Assembly (NCBI GenBank): GCA_902478395.1 | Contig: CABSKZ010000172.1 | Location: forward strand, 1-6,346 | DNA length: 6,346 bases | Direction: 5' to 3' | DNA from: an uncultured Eubacteriales bacterium | GTDB taxonomy: Bacteria; Bacillota; Clostridia; UBA1381; UBA9506 | In this document: positions 1 to 5,179 of the stretch, one piece after another | How the letters are laid out: the number at the start of each line of letters is the position of its first letter | Numbering within the stretch: position 1 is the stretch's first letter | Notes under the pieces: model-generated | Databases searched by the model: none | What the model saw: the letters and a program-made list of their open reading frames with translations, nothing else | What the model was told of the DNA's origin: nothing | Program-made: the position numbers and the translations under genes

Positions 1-47
1 ACATTTGTCCCGCTCCGGGCATGCAGGAAAAGATAACGGTTAAGAAC
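1..47. other. Short flank beyond the anti-sigma gene
   Basis: These 47 bases lie downstream of the minus-strand anti-sigma gene. On the minus strand there is a weak CCCG/CGGG hairpin with no T-run, so I do not call a terminator. A minus-strand ATG occurs near position 23 but has no ribosome binding site, so I do not call a further gene. Confidence 0.3.
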
Positions 48-509
48 TTACTTTTGCGGTTTGTCATTTTTTAAATCCTCCATTTTTATCAATTTATTTG
101 AAAAATCTTGAAGCGTCCGGTTGATTTTGTCGGCCAGTCTGAATTCGCCGGGCAACTCGATTTGTTTCGTTCTGGGCGCGTCCCAGTTTTTGAATTTTGT
201 GGCGGTTCCGGTTGCGACAATCACAAGCGCGGCACAGGCCGCAAGCCCGACGCGCATGGAATAAAACAGGAGCTCCCGTTTTTTGTTTTTCGGTGGCGGC
301 GCAATCCGCCGCAGGATTTCTTCGGAAAATCCAGACGGAACGGGATGTACGGTGCGGGCCGCCTCCCACCCGGAGAGCCGTGCGGCGCAGACCGGGCACT
401 CCGCGGTATGCTCGGCGACCAGGAAAAGCCCCTCCGCGTCAAGCTGCCCGTTATAGAATTGGGAGAGCGCTGTGTCCGTTAAATGGCCGTTTTTCAATAT
501 GCTATCCAT
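48..509 (-). CDS. Zinc-finger anti-sigma factor, single-pass membrane protein
   Basis: This 153-residue protein probably holds the adjacent ECF sigma factor inactive at the membrane. An N-terminal cytoplasmic part (about residues 1-50) carries the zinc-binding anti-sigma (zf-HC2 type) signature H34-X3-C38-X2-C41 within AEHTAECPVCAARL. A proline-rich linker and the basic stretch KNKKRE follow. One hydrophobic membrane segment spans about residues 81-103 and contains MRVGLAACAALVIVATG. The last 50 residues would lie outside the cell and are charged, without a recognisable sensor domain. The ATG is supported by a strong AAGGAGG at 519-525, nine bases upstream and inside the end of the sigma gene. 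The two genes overlap by 8 bases, which suggests translational coupling and a fixed ratio of the two proteins. The zinc motif, membrane segment and position downstream of an ECF sigma gene all agree. The stress sensed cannot be read from the sequence. Confidence 0.85.
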   Translation of the reverse strand: MDSILKNGHLTDTALSQFYNGQLDAEGLFLVAEHTAECPVCAARLSGWEAARTVHPVPSGFSEEILRRIAPPPKNKKRELLFYSMRVGLAACAALVIVATGTATKFKNWDAPRTKQIELPGEFRLADKINRTLQDFSNKLIKMEDLKNDKPQK

Positions 510-1005
510 CCGTACATTCCTCCTTCCATAAGGCGGCGAGCTGTTTTTTCGCCCGGTATAGCTGTGTTTGCAGTGTTTTTAAATTTTGTCCGGACTGTTT
601 TGCCACCTCCGACAATTTTTTGTCCTGTACAAAATATTGCGTGGCAACGGTTTGATAAGGTTCTTTCAGCCGGTTACAGAGCGCGGCGACCTTTTCCTCC
701 TCTGTTTTAGCCAGTGTGAGCGGCTCTGGGGAATGGGAGTAATCTGCCAGCACTTCCAAATCCGGCTGAGCTGGTTTCGTCCGTTTTTTTGCCGGGCTTT
801 TCAGGTAGTCACGGCATTTGTTTGCGGCGATTGTCGTCAGCCATGCGGAAAGATTGCTTCCGTCAAACCGCTCCATACTCCGGTAAGCGCTGATGAAGGT
901 TTCCTGCGCGAGGTCTTCGGCGTCAAAATAATTTTTGGTAAAGGAGAAGCAAATCGAAAATACCAGATGTTCATACTGCGAAATCAGATTCGCAAAATTC
1001 TGCAT
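502..1005 (-). CDS. RNA polymerase sigma factor, ECF (sigma-70) family
   Basis: This 167-residue protein has the two-domain layout of ECF sigma factors. Region 2 covers about residues 7-70. It includes the core-binding and -10 recognition helices with the typical DAEDLAQETFISAY block at 28-41 and NLSAWLTTIAANKCRDYL at 51-68. A linker rich in Lys, Pro and Glu follows. Region 4 (about 105-160) has the helix-turn-helix LSEVAKQSGQNLKTLQTQL followed by YRAKKQL, which reads the -35 element. Region 1 is absent, as is usual for the group. The ATG at 1005 is the only usable start: the minus-strand frame meets a TAA about 24 bases upstream with no other start codon between. The best ribosome binding site, AAAGGGGG at 1021-1028, sits about 15 bases away, which is longer than usual. 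The gene heads an operon with the anti-sigma gene. I cannot place it in a named ECF subgroup. Confidence 0.93.
   Translation of the reverse strand: MQNFANLISQYEHLVFSICFSFTKNYFDAEDLAQETFISAYRSMERFDGSNLSAWLTTIAANKCRDYLKSPAKKRTKPAQPDLEVLADYSHSPEPLTLAKTEEEKVAALCNRLKEPYQTVATQYFVQDKKLSEVAKQSGQNLKTLQTQLYRAKKQLAALWKEECTDG
519..525 (-). promoter_or_regulatory. Ribosome binding site of the anti-sigma gene
   Basis: The minus strand reads AAGGAGG, nine bases before the ATG at 509. It lies within the last codons of the sigma gene, so the second gene can be translated by ribosomes finishing the first. It fixes the start codon choice. Confidence 0.8.
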
Positions 1006-1046
1006 GTTGATTGCCGGACACCCCCTTTACCCTTCTATCAATATAA

Positions 1047-1073
1047 AACGATGCAATTTTGAAAAACACTTCA
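1047..1073 (-). promoter_or_regulatory. Candidate ECF-type promoter of the sigma/anti-sigma operon
   Basis: On the minus strand, TGAAGT (1073-1068) is followed after 17 bases by CGTT (1050-1047), with a T-rich tract just after the first element. Bacillus ECF promoters of the SigW/SigM type read TGAAAC, 16-17 bases, CGTA/CGTC, so both elements match in part. Placement about 40-70 bases before the sigma ATG would fit the self-activation common in this family. No good housekeeping -35/-10 pair was found nearby. This is a pattern match only. Confidence 0.35.
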
Positions 1074-1398
1074 ACATTTTATAAACTTTTTTATTTTGTA
1101 CATTGCGACAGCCATTTCAAGATAATTATAGTCCCTTGAAGAAGGAAATGCAAATATGCATAGAAAGGCAGCGTTTCCGGCGGAAAAGGTATATCATAAT
1201 GCTAAGAAAAATTGCTGTAACATCGCTAACATTTGCGTACGCATACGATTTAACAGTATCGCCATGTTATATGCGAACGGAATCACGAAAAATTTCTAAG
1301 CGGAAAACGGTACCGTAAAATTTAGCGCTGTCACGCCGCAACATAAAGCTTTTTTGACCGGTATGCGGAGGGCTTGCTGACAGGAGGGGCTACACAAG
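1074..1398. other. Gene-poor AT-rich intergenic stretch with short palindromes
   Basis: No ORF here has both a ribosome binding site and a recognisable protein. The longest plus-strand frame (from a TTG at 1103) has no Shine-Dalgarno and an unremarkable basic composition. Several short inverted repeats are visible: ATGCA-aata-TGCAT at 1148-1161, TTTCCG-g-CGGAAA at 1174-1186, TGCGTACGCA at 1234-1243 and ACGGTACCGT at 1307-1316. A T6 run at 1350-1355 lacks a convincing hairpin in front, so I do not call a terminator. Confidence 0.5.
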
Positions 1399-1584
1399 AT
1401 GAAGTGCGCATGTTGCGAAGTCAGATTTTTTGGGGCAGCTGTGCGAAAACGCAAGGGCAGACTGTATGTTTACAGAGCTTTCGCGCAAAACAATGGAGAA
1501 TATGCAAGTAAGATGGCTGCTAAAGGTGCTAACTGTTCATTGCGCGAGACAGATTCCATATGTTGGATTTCTTGTTTCGGCTAA
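1399..1584 (+). CDS. Doubtful small Cys-rich ORF, 61 residues
   Basis: I do not recognise this ORF. It is listed because the ATG is preceded by a strong AGGAGGGG about nine bases upstream, the only good ribosome binding site in the 1.1-kb gap. The predicted peptide has six cysteines: three in the first six residues (MKCACC), one in ANCS and two in the ending ICWISCFG. The middle is basic (VRKRKGR). There is no signal peptide or membrane segment. A second plus-strand frame overlaps it from 1430 to 1663 without a ribosome binding site, and nothing tells the two apart by composition. No promoter was found immediately upstream; TTGACC at 1353-1358 has no matching -10. It may be a small protein, a modified peptide precursor or chance. 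Confidence 0.2.
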   Translation: MKCACCEVRFFGAAVRKRKGRLYVYRAFAQNNGEYASKMAAKGANCSLRETDSICWISCFG

Positions 1585-1650
1585 AAAGCGCCCGCATATG
1601 CAGCGGCTTGAAAAATATTTTAAAAAATGCTTTATTATTTACACAATATT

Positions 1651-1659
1651 TGGTATAAT
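1651..1659 (+). promoter_or_regulatory. Extended -10 promoter (TGgTATAAT)
   Basis: A perfect TATAAT at 1654-1659 is preceded by TG and one base, which makes an extended -10 element. The surroundings are very AT-rich. No good -35 exists at 16-18 bases (TTTATT or TTATTA), but extended -10 promoters can work without one. Transcription would begin near 1666, just before the 15-bp hairpin at 1691-1729 and upstream of the structured region. It does not sit directly in front of any long coding frame, so an RNA product or a long leader for the RNase J gene is the likely output. Confidence 0.5.
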
Positions 1660-1690
1660 ATAAATAACGCTTTATGAACGGACGTGGCGC

Positions 1691-1729
1691 AAGAGGGAAA
1701 ACCCTGTCTACGTTAGGGTTTTTCCTCTT
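1691..1729 (+). terminator. 15-bp stem-loop, possible terminator or attenuator
   Basis: Arms 1691-1705 (AAGAGGGAAAACCCT) and 1715-1729 (AGGGTTTTTCCTCTT) pair over all 15 positions with a single G-U wobble, around a 9-base loop. The tail TTTGTGTTTATC is T-rich but not a clean run, so intrinsic termination is possible but not certain. Placed about 25 bases after the predicted start of transcription near 1666, it could end a short RNA of about 65-75 nt. It could instead attenuate a longer transcript, or be the 5' domain of a larger structured RNA. AACG at 1677-1680 can pair with loop CGTT at 1711-1714 as a pseudoknot. Confidence 0.45.
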
Positions 1730-1760
1730 TGTGTTTATCATTGGATATTTTTGTAATCCT

Positions 1761-1766
1761 TATGAT
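1761..1766 (+). promoter_or_regulatory. Weak candidate -10 element before the structured RNA
   Basis: TATGAT matches the -10 consensus at five of six bases. It would start a transcript near 1773, exactly at the first small hairpin of the structured region. The only -35-like hexamer, TTGGAT at 1741-1746, is too close (14 bases), so the call is weak. Confidence 0.22.
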
Positions 1767-1772
1767 TTTAAA

Positions 1773-2088
1773 CTGACGCTGTCAGTGATATAGCCTCGTG
1801 AGGACGCTGTCAACTTAAATAAGTGGCGGGCGCCGGTTTTTACGGATTTATGATGGGAATATGTCCCTCATATCACGGGGTTGAAACGGTGTGATGAAAT
1901 TGCTTCGCAATTTCTCCCGTTGTTCAATAAGGGGCTTTGTCCCGTCATTCAACGTTTCGGCAGGAGATGGTGCTCCCGCCGGAAAAAGTAAGTAGAACCG
2001 CCGCCTATCATGAAACGGTATCTGAAAACGTGTTTTTTCGGTGGCGTTTATGCGATGTGTGCGGAGTTGCTTGCTTTTGGCTATAACG
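1773..2088 (+). ncRNA. Large structured RNA, possible raiA-type (unverified) or RNase J leader
   Basis: This stretch codes for nothing recognisable but is dense in complementary segments. A closing helix TATAGCC 1789-1795 / GGCTATA 2079-2085 is 7 bp and perfect. A second long-range helix is built from GGCGG 1825-1829 / CCGCC 2001-2005, CGGTT 1834-1838 / AACCG 1996-2000 and TTAC 1840-1843 / GTAA 1988-1991. Inside it lie hairpins at 1849-1872 (9 bp, one bulged U), 1896-1914 (8 bp, perfect), 1931-1943, and 1958-1981 (8 bp around one A/C mismatch). Small hairpins 1773-1785 and 1813-1824 lie at the 5' end. A ten-base direct repeat GACGCTGTCA occurs at 1775-1784 and 1803-1812. The size, multibranched shape and clostridial setting resemble the raiA (ARRPOF) family, but I cannot confirm membership from memory. 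No clear terminator follows, and the 3' strand ends 24 bases before the RNase J ribosome binding site, so it may be a cis-acting leader. Confidence 0.55.
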
Positions 2089-2109
2089 AACGGAAATAAA
2101 TGAATAAAT

Positions 2110-2114
2110 GGAGG
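2110..2114 (+). promoter_or_regulatory. Ribosome binding site of the RNase J gene
   Basis: GGAGG lies seven bases before GTG at 2122. It selects the GTG start over the out-of-frame ATG at 2115, which touches the Shine-Dalgarno and would give a different frame. Confidence 0.85.
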
Positions 2115-2121
2115 ATGTATT

Positions 2122-3786
2122 GTGCCAAAAAATCAAAAACTGAAAATTATTCCACTGGGAGGGCTGAATGAAATCGGCAAGAACCTCACCGTGTTCGAGT
2201 ACGGAAATGATATTGTGGTGCTCGACTGCGGAATCGCTTTCCCAGATGATGATATGCCCGGCGTCGACATGGTCATACCGGACATTTCATACCTTGTCAA
2301 AAACAGGGCGAAGGTGCGCGCAATTGTGCTGACGCATGGTCATGAGGACCATATCGGTGCGATTCCATATTTCTTAAAGCAGATTAACGTACCGATTTAC
2401 GGTTCGCGCCTGACGCTGGGGCTTGTAGAGCTGAAGCTGAAAGAGCATAATCTGCTGTCGAAGACCAAGCTGCACCGCGTCAAGGCCGGAGATGTGATTA
2501 AACTCGGAGAATTCAAGGTGGAGTTTATCCATACCAACCATTCCATTGTTGACGCATTGGCTATGGCGATTCAGACCCCTGTCGGGACGGTTGTGCATAC
2601 AGGCGACTTCAAAGTGGACTGTACGCCGATAGAAGGAAACATGATTGACCTCGCTAAATTCGGCGAGCTGGGCAAACGGGGCATTCTGGCCCTGATGTCT
2701 GACAGTACGAACGTAGAGCGTACTGGATACACCATGTCGGAGCGTACCGTGGGGGACACTTTCGACGAGCTTTTCCGCAACTGTGACCAGAGAATCATTG
2801 TTGCGACATTTGCGTCCAATGTTCATAGAGTGCAGCAGATTATCAATTCTGCATACCGTTACGGCAGAAAGGTCGCGTTTTCCGGCAGGAGCATGGAAAA
2901 TGTTGCCGAGGTCGCGATGCTTCTCGGATATATGTCCGTTCCCGAGGGCGTGTTAATTAGTATTGATGAAATCAAAAAGTACCGCGGCAACCAGCTGTGT
3001 ATCATCACGACAGGCAGCCAGGGCGAGCCAATGTCGGCGCTTACGCGCATGGCATATTCCGACCACCGGAAGGTCGAAATCGTCCGCGGTGACAAGGTCA
3101 TCATTTCCGCCTCACCAATTCCGGGAAATGAGAAGGCTATTTCCGGTGTCATCAACGAGCTGTTTAAAAAGGGCGCCGATGTGGTATATAAATCTCTGGA
3201 GAACATCCATGTATCAGGGCACGCCTGCCAGGAAGAACTGAAACTTGTGATGTCTCTTGTGAAGCCGAAATTTTTCATTCCGGTTCACGGCGAGTACCGC
3301 CATTTGAAGCAGCATGCCCAGCTTGCGGAGAAAATGGGAATCAACCCGAAAAATATCGTTATCGCGGATATAGGGAAAGTCATTGAACTGGGACCAAACA
3401 GCTGTAAGCTTAACGGTACGGTTCCGTCTGGAATCGTTTTGGTCGACGGTATTGGCGTCGGCGATGTGGGGAATATCGTCCTGCGGGACAGAAAGCATCT
3501 TGCGGAGGACGGCATCATCATTGTCGTTGTCACGATTTCAAAAAAAGAAAATAAAGTCCTCAGCGGACCAGACGTCATATCCCGCGGATTTGTGTATGTG
3601 CGGGAATCTGAGGATTTGATGGAAGAGGCAAAAACAGTGGCGCGGCGCGCGCTGGATAAATGTGCAAAGCAGAAGCAGAATGACTGGGCGAGCATGAAAG
3701 GCGCGCTCAAGTCCAGTATGAGCGACTTTATGTATATGAAAACGAAGAGAAAGCCGATGGTGCTTCCGGTTATTATGGAGGTCTAA
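2122..3786 (+). CDS. rnj: Ribonuclease J
   Basis: RNase J is a metallo-beta-lactamase/beta-CASP nuclease with 5'-3' exonuclease and endonuclease activity. It matures rRNA and degrades mRNA in Firmicutes that lack RNase E. The 554-residue length matches the family. Visible landmarks in order are PLGGLNEIGKN at 11-21, the zinc-binding motif HGHEDH at 72-77, the motif III region HTNHSIVDA at 137-145 and the motif IV aspartate in HTGDFK at 159-164. The beta-CASP region follows with SDSTNVERTGYT at 193-204 and TTGSQGEP at 296-303. SGHACQEEL at 365-373 and PVHGEYRHL at 387-395 complete the active site and 5'-phosphate pocket. The C-terminal 100 or so residues form the usual dimerisation domain. The GTG start follows GGAGG by seven bases. 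The gene stands behind a long structured leader and no terminator separates it clearly from metK. I cannot tell J1 from J2 by eye. Confidence 0.96.
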   Translation: MPKNQKLKIIPLGGLNEIGKNLTVFEYGNDIVVLDCGIAFPDDDMPGVDMVIPDISYLVKNRAKVRAIVLTHGHEDHIGAIPYFLKQINVPIYGSRLTLGLVELKLKEHNLLSKTKLHRVKAGDVIKLGEFKVEFIHTNHSIVDALAMAIQTPVGTVVHTGDFKVDCTPIEGNMIDLAKFGELGKRGILALMSDSTNVERTGYTMSERTVGDTFDELFRNCDQRIIVATFASNVHRVQQIINSAYRYGRKVAFSGRSMENVAEVAMLLGYMSVPEGVLISIDEIKKYRGNQLCIITTGSQGEPMSALTRMAYSDHRKVEIVRGDKVIISASPIPGNEKAISGVINELFKKGADVVYKSLENIHVSGHACQEELKLVMSLVKPKFFIPVHGEYRHLKQHAQLAEKMGINPKNIVIADIGKVIELGPNSCKLNGTVPSGIVLVDGIGVGDVGNIVLRDRKHLAEDGIIIVVVTISKKENKVLSGPDVISRGFVYVRESEDLMEEAKTVARRALDKCAKQKQNDWASMKGALKSSMSDFMYMKTKRKPMVLPVIMEV

Positions 3787-3822
3787 CGGAAGAATGAGAA
3801 GGTCAGCCTGAATAGAGTCCTG

Positions 3823-3925
3823 CGTCTGCAAGGCACCGCCATGGGCTGCACAGTCCAATAGCGGAAGTTTTCACATAGTTAGCAATGAGAGCAGACGAAA
3901 GGCTTGCACCTTCGGTATGGAAAGG
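3823..3925 (+). promoter_or_regulatory. Structured metK leader with Shine-Dalgarno toggle
   Basis: The gap between the RNase J and metK genes contains nested helices. P1 is CGTCTGC 3823-3829 / GCAGACG 3891-3897 (7 bp, perfect). P2 is CCGC 3836-3839 / GCGG 3861-3864. P3 is TGGGCT 3842-3847 / AGTCCA 3852-3857 (one wobble) with a GCAC loop. After P1, CCTTC (3909-3913) is flanked by two identical hexamers GAAAGG, at 3897-3902 and 3920-3925. The second hexamer is the metK Shine-Dalgarno. CCTTC can pair with either one (bulged A), freeing or hiding the ribosome binding site. metK genes are often under SAM riboswitches, yet I see no SAM-I consensus. The Lactobacillales SMK (SAM-III) box works by a similar anti-Shine-Dalgarno mechanism, but its conserved core is not recognisable here. 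Function is inferred from pairing only. Confidence 0.45.
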
Positions 3926-3937
3926 AATGGTTTATAC

Positions 3938-5122
3938 ATGGCGAGACGGCTGTTTACGTCAGAATCGGTCACAGAAGGACATCCGGACAAAATCTCGGAT
4001 ATCATTTCCGACGCGATTCTGGATGAGATTATGAAAAAGGACCCAGCCGGACGGGTTGCCTGCGAGGTAACCGTTACGACGGGCCTGGTGCTTGTGGTGG
4101 GAGAAATTTCCACCTCTACATATGTCGATATCCCGCATGTCGTGCGGGAATGTATCAGGGAAATCGGGTACGACCGGGCAAAATTCGGCTTTGATTGTGA
4201 CACCTGTGCGGTTATGAGCGCCATAGACGAGCAATCGCCGGATATCGCACTGGGGGTCAACCGCTCGCTGGAATCAAAGCTGGGCGAAGCGGATATTGAT
4301 TCCATTGGCGCAGGCGACCAGGGTATGATGTTCGGGTATGCGTGCAACGAAACGGAAGAGTATATGCCGCTGGCAATCAGCTTGGCGCACAAGCTGACAC
4401 GCAGGTTGACAGAGGTTCGCAAATCCGGTGAGATAGGGTATATCCGCCCGGACGGGAAGTCACAAGTGACAGTTTTGTATGAGGATGGAAAGCCTGTCGC
4501 TGTCGACGCAGTTGTGGTTTCCACCCAGCATAGCGACGATGTAGCGCAGGAAACGATACATCGGGATATTAAGGAAAAGGTCATTCTTCCGGTCATTCCG
4601 AAGGAATTATTGACGGAAAATACCAAATATTATATCAACCCAACAGGCCGGTTTGTGGTCGGCGGCCCCTGCGGGGATTCCGGCCATACGGGGAGGAAGC
4701 TGATCGTCGATACCTATGGTGGATACGCCCGCCATGGCGGCGGAGCATTTTCGGGAAAAGACCCGACGAAGGTGGACCGCAGCGCCGCATATGCCTGTCG
4801 GTATGTTGCGAAAAATATAGTCGCGGCAGGGCTTGCGGACCAGTGCGAGGTGCAGGTGGCCTATGCAATAGGCGTCGCAAAGCCGGTGTCTGTTATGGTG
4901 GATACGTTTGGGACAGGCCGTCTGCCGGACGAAAAGATTGTAGAGCTGATTGAGAAGCACTTTGACCTGCGTCCAGCGGGCATCATTAAGACGCTGGATT
5001 TGAGAAGGCCAATCTATAAACAAACAGCGGCCTACGGACACTTTGGACGAAACGATATTGACCTGCCTTGGGAGCGGCTCGACAAGGTGGAACTGCTGAA
5101 AAAAGAGGCGTTTGAAAACTGA
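3938..5122 (+). CDS. metK: S-adenosylmethionine synthetase (methionine adenosyltransferase)
   Basis: MetK makes S-adenosylmethionine from methionine and ATP in the cytoplasm, the main methyl donor for RNA, DNA and protein methylation and the entry to the activated methyl cycle. The 394-residue product has the family landmarks in order: LFTSESVTEGHPDK near the N-terminus (His15 and Asp17 of the ATP site), GAGDQGMMFGYA at 124-135, GGPCGDSGHTGRK at 242-254 and GGGAFSGKDPTKVDRS at 267-282 (phosphate loop). Family length and ending are normal. I chose ATG at 3938 over the in-frame ATG at 3917 because the protein then begins MARRLFTSES, like other MetK proteins, and AAAGGAA at 3921-3927 lies ten bases upstream. 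One oddity is His250 in GDSGHTGRK, where the usual residue is Leu (GLTGRK). The leader may control translation. Fifty-seven bases separate it from the response regulator gene. Confidence 0.97.
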   Translation: MARRLFTSESVTEGHPDKISDIISDAILDEIMKKDPAGRVACEVTVTTGLVLVVGEISTSTYVDIPHVVRECIREIGYDRAKFGFDCDTCAVMSAIDEQSPDIALGVNRSLESKLGEADIDSIGAGDQGMMFGYACNETEEYMPLAISLAHKLTRRLTEVRKSGEIGYIRPDGKSQVTVLYEDGKPVAVDAVVVSTQHSDDVAQETIHRDIKEKVILPVIPKELLTENTKYYINPTGRFVVGGPCGDSGHTGRKLIVDTYGGYARHGGGAFSGKDPTKVDRSAAYACRYVAKNIVAAGLADQCEVQVAYAIGVAKPVSVMVDTFGTGRLPDEKIVELIEKHFDLRPAGIIKTLDLRRPIYKQTAAYGHFGRNDIDLPWERLDKVELLKKEAFEN

Positions 5123-5130
5123 TGGAAGCT

Positions 5131-5157
5131 GTGCGGCATGCCGTGCGGACATATAAT
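5131..5157 (+). promoter_or_regulatory. Candidate promoter with direct-repeat operator before the response regulator
   Basis: A perfect TATAAT lies at 5152-5157, about 20 bases before the ribosome binding site AAAGGGG (5164-5170). No -35 matches at 16-18 bases. Instead two copies of GTGCGG occur at 5131-5136 and 5143-5148, six bases apart, overlapping the -35 position. The palindrome CGGCATGCCG (5134-5143) sits across them. OmpR-family regulators commonly bind tandem hexamers near the -35 site and activate promoters with a poor -35, so autoregulation is plausible. The evidence is one site in one window. Confidence 0.4.
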
Positions 5158-5179
5158 CTGAATAAAGGGGTGCAGAAGG

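Noticed and set aside
1001..1030. Alternative upstream start for the sigma factor
   Set aside because: The minus-strand frame reaches a TAA within about 24 bases and has no start codon in between. The nearby GTG is out of frame.
1350..1355. T6 run as an intrinsic terminator
   Set aside because: The bases before it form at best a three-base GCG/CGC stem, too weak to call.
1430..1663. 77-codon plus-strand frame beginning with TTG
   Set aside because: No ribosome binding site, no recognisable domain, and its end runs into the extended -10 promoter. It overlaps the better-supported but still doubtful small ORF.
1773..2088. RNase P, tmRNA, SRP RNA, T-box, cobalamin, TPP, lysine, c-di-GMP or ydaO riboswitch
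   Set aside because: I looked for the hallmark conserved segments of each and found none in this stretch.
3917..3937. Upstream in-frame ATG for metK
   Set aside because: It adds seven residues not found in MetK proteins, has no Shine-Dalgarno, and the sequence after it contains the Shine-Dalgarno of the ATG at 3938.
3787..3937. SAM-I (S-box) or SMK riboswitch before metK
   Set aside because: The conserved SAM-I core (GAGGG... and CCGGCAACC type segments) and the SMK core arrangement are not found. Only the general anti-Shine-Dalgarno logic is similar.
3885..4020. Short frame (ATG AGA GCA ...) overlapping the metK start out of frame
   Set aside because: No Shine-Dalgarno precedes the ATG and the peptide resembles nothing. 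It crosses metK only because the frame is open.
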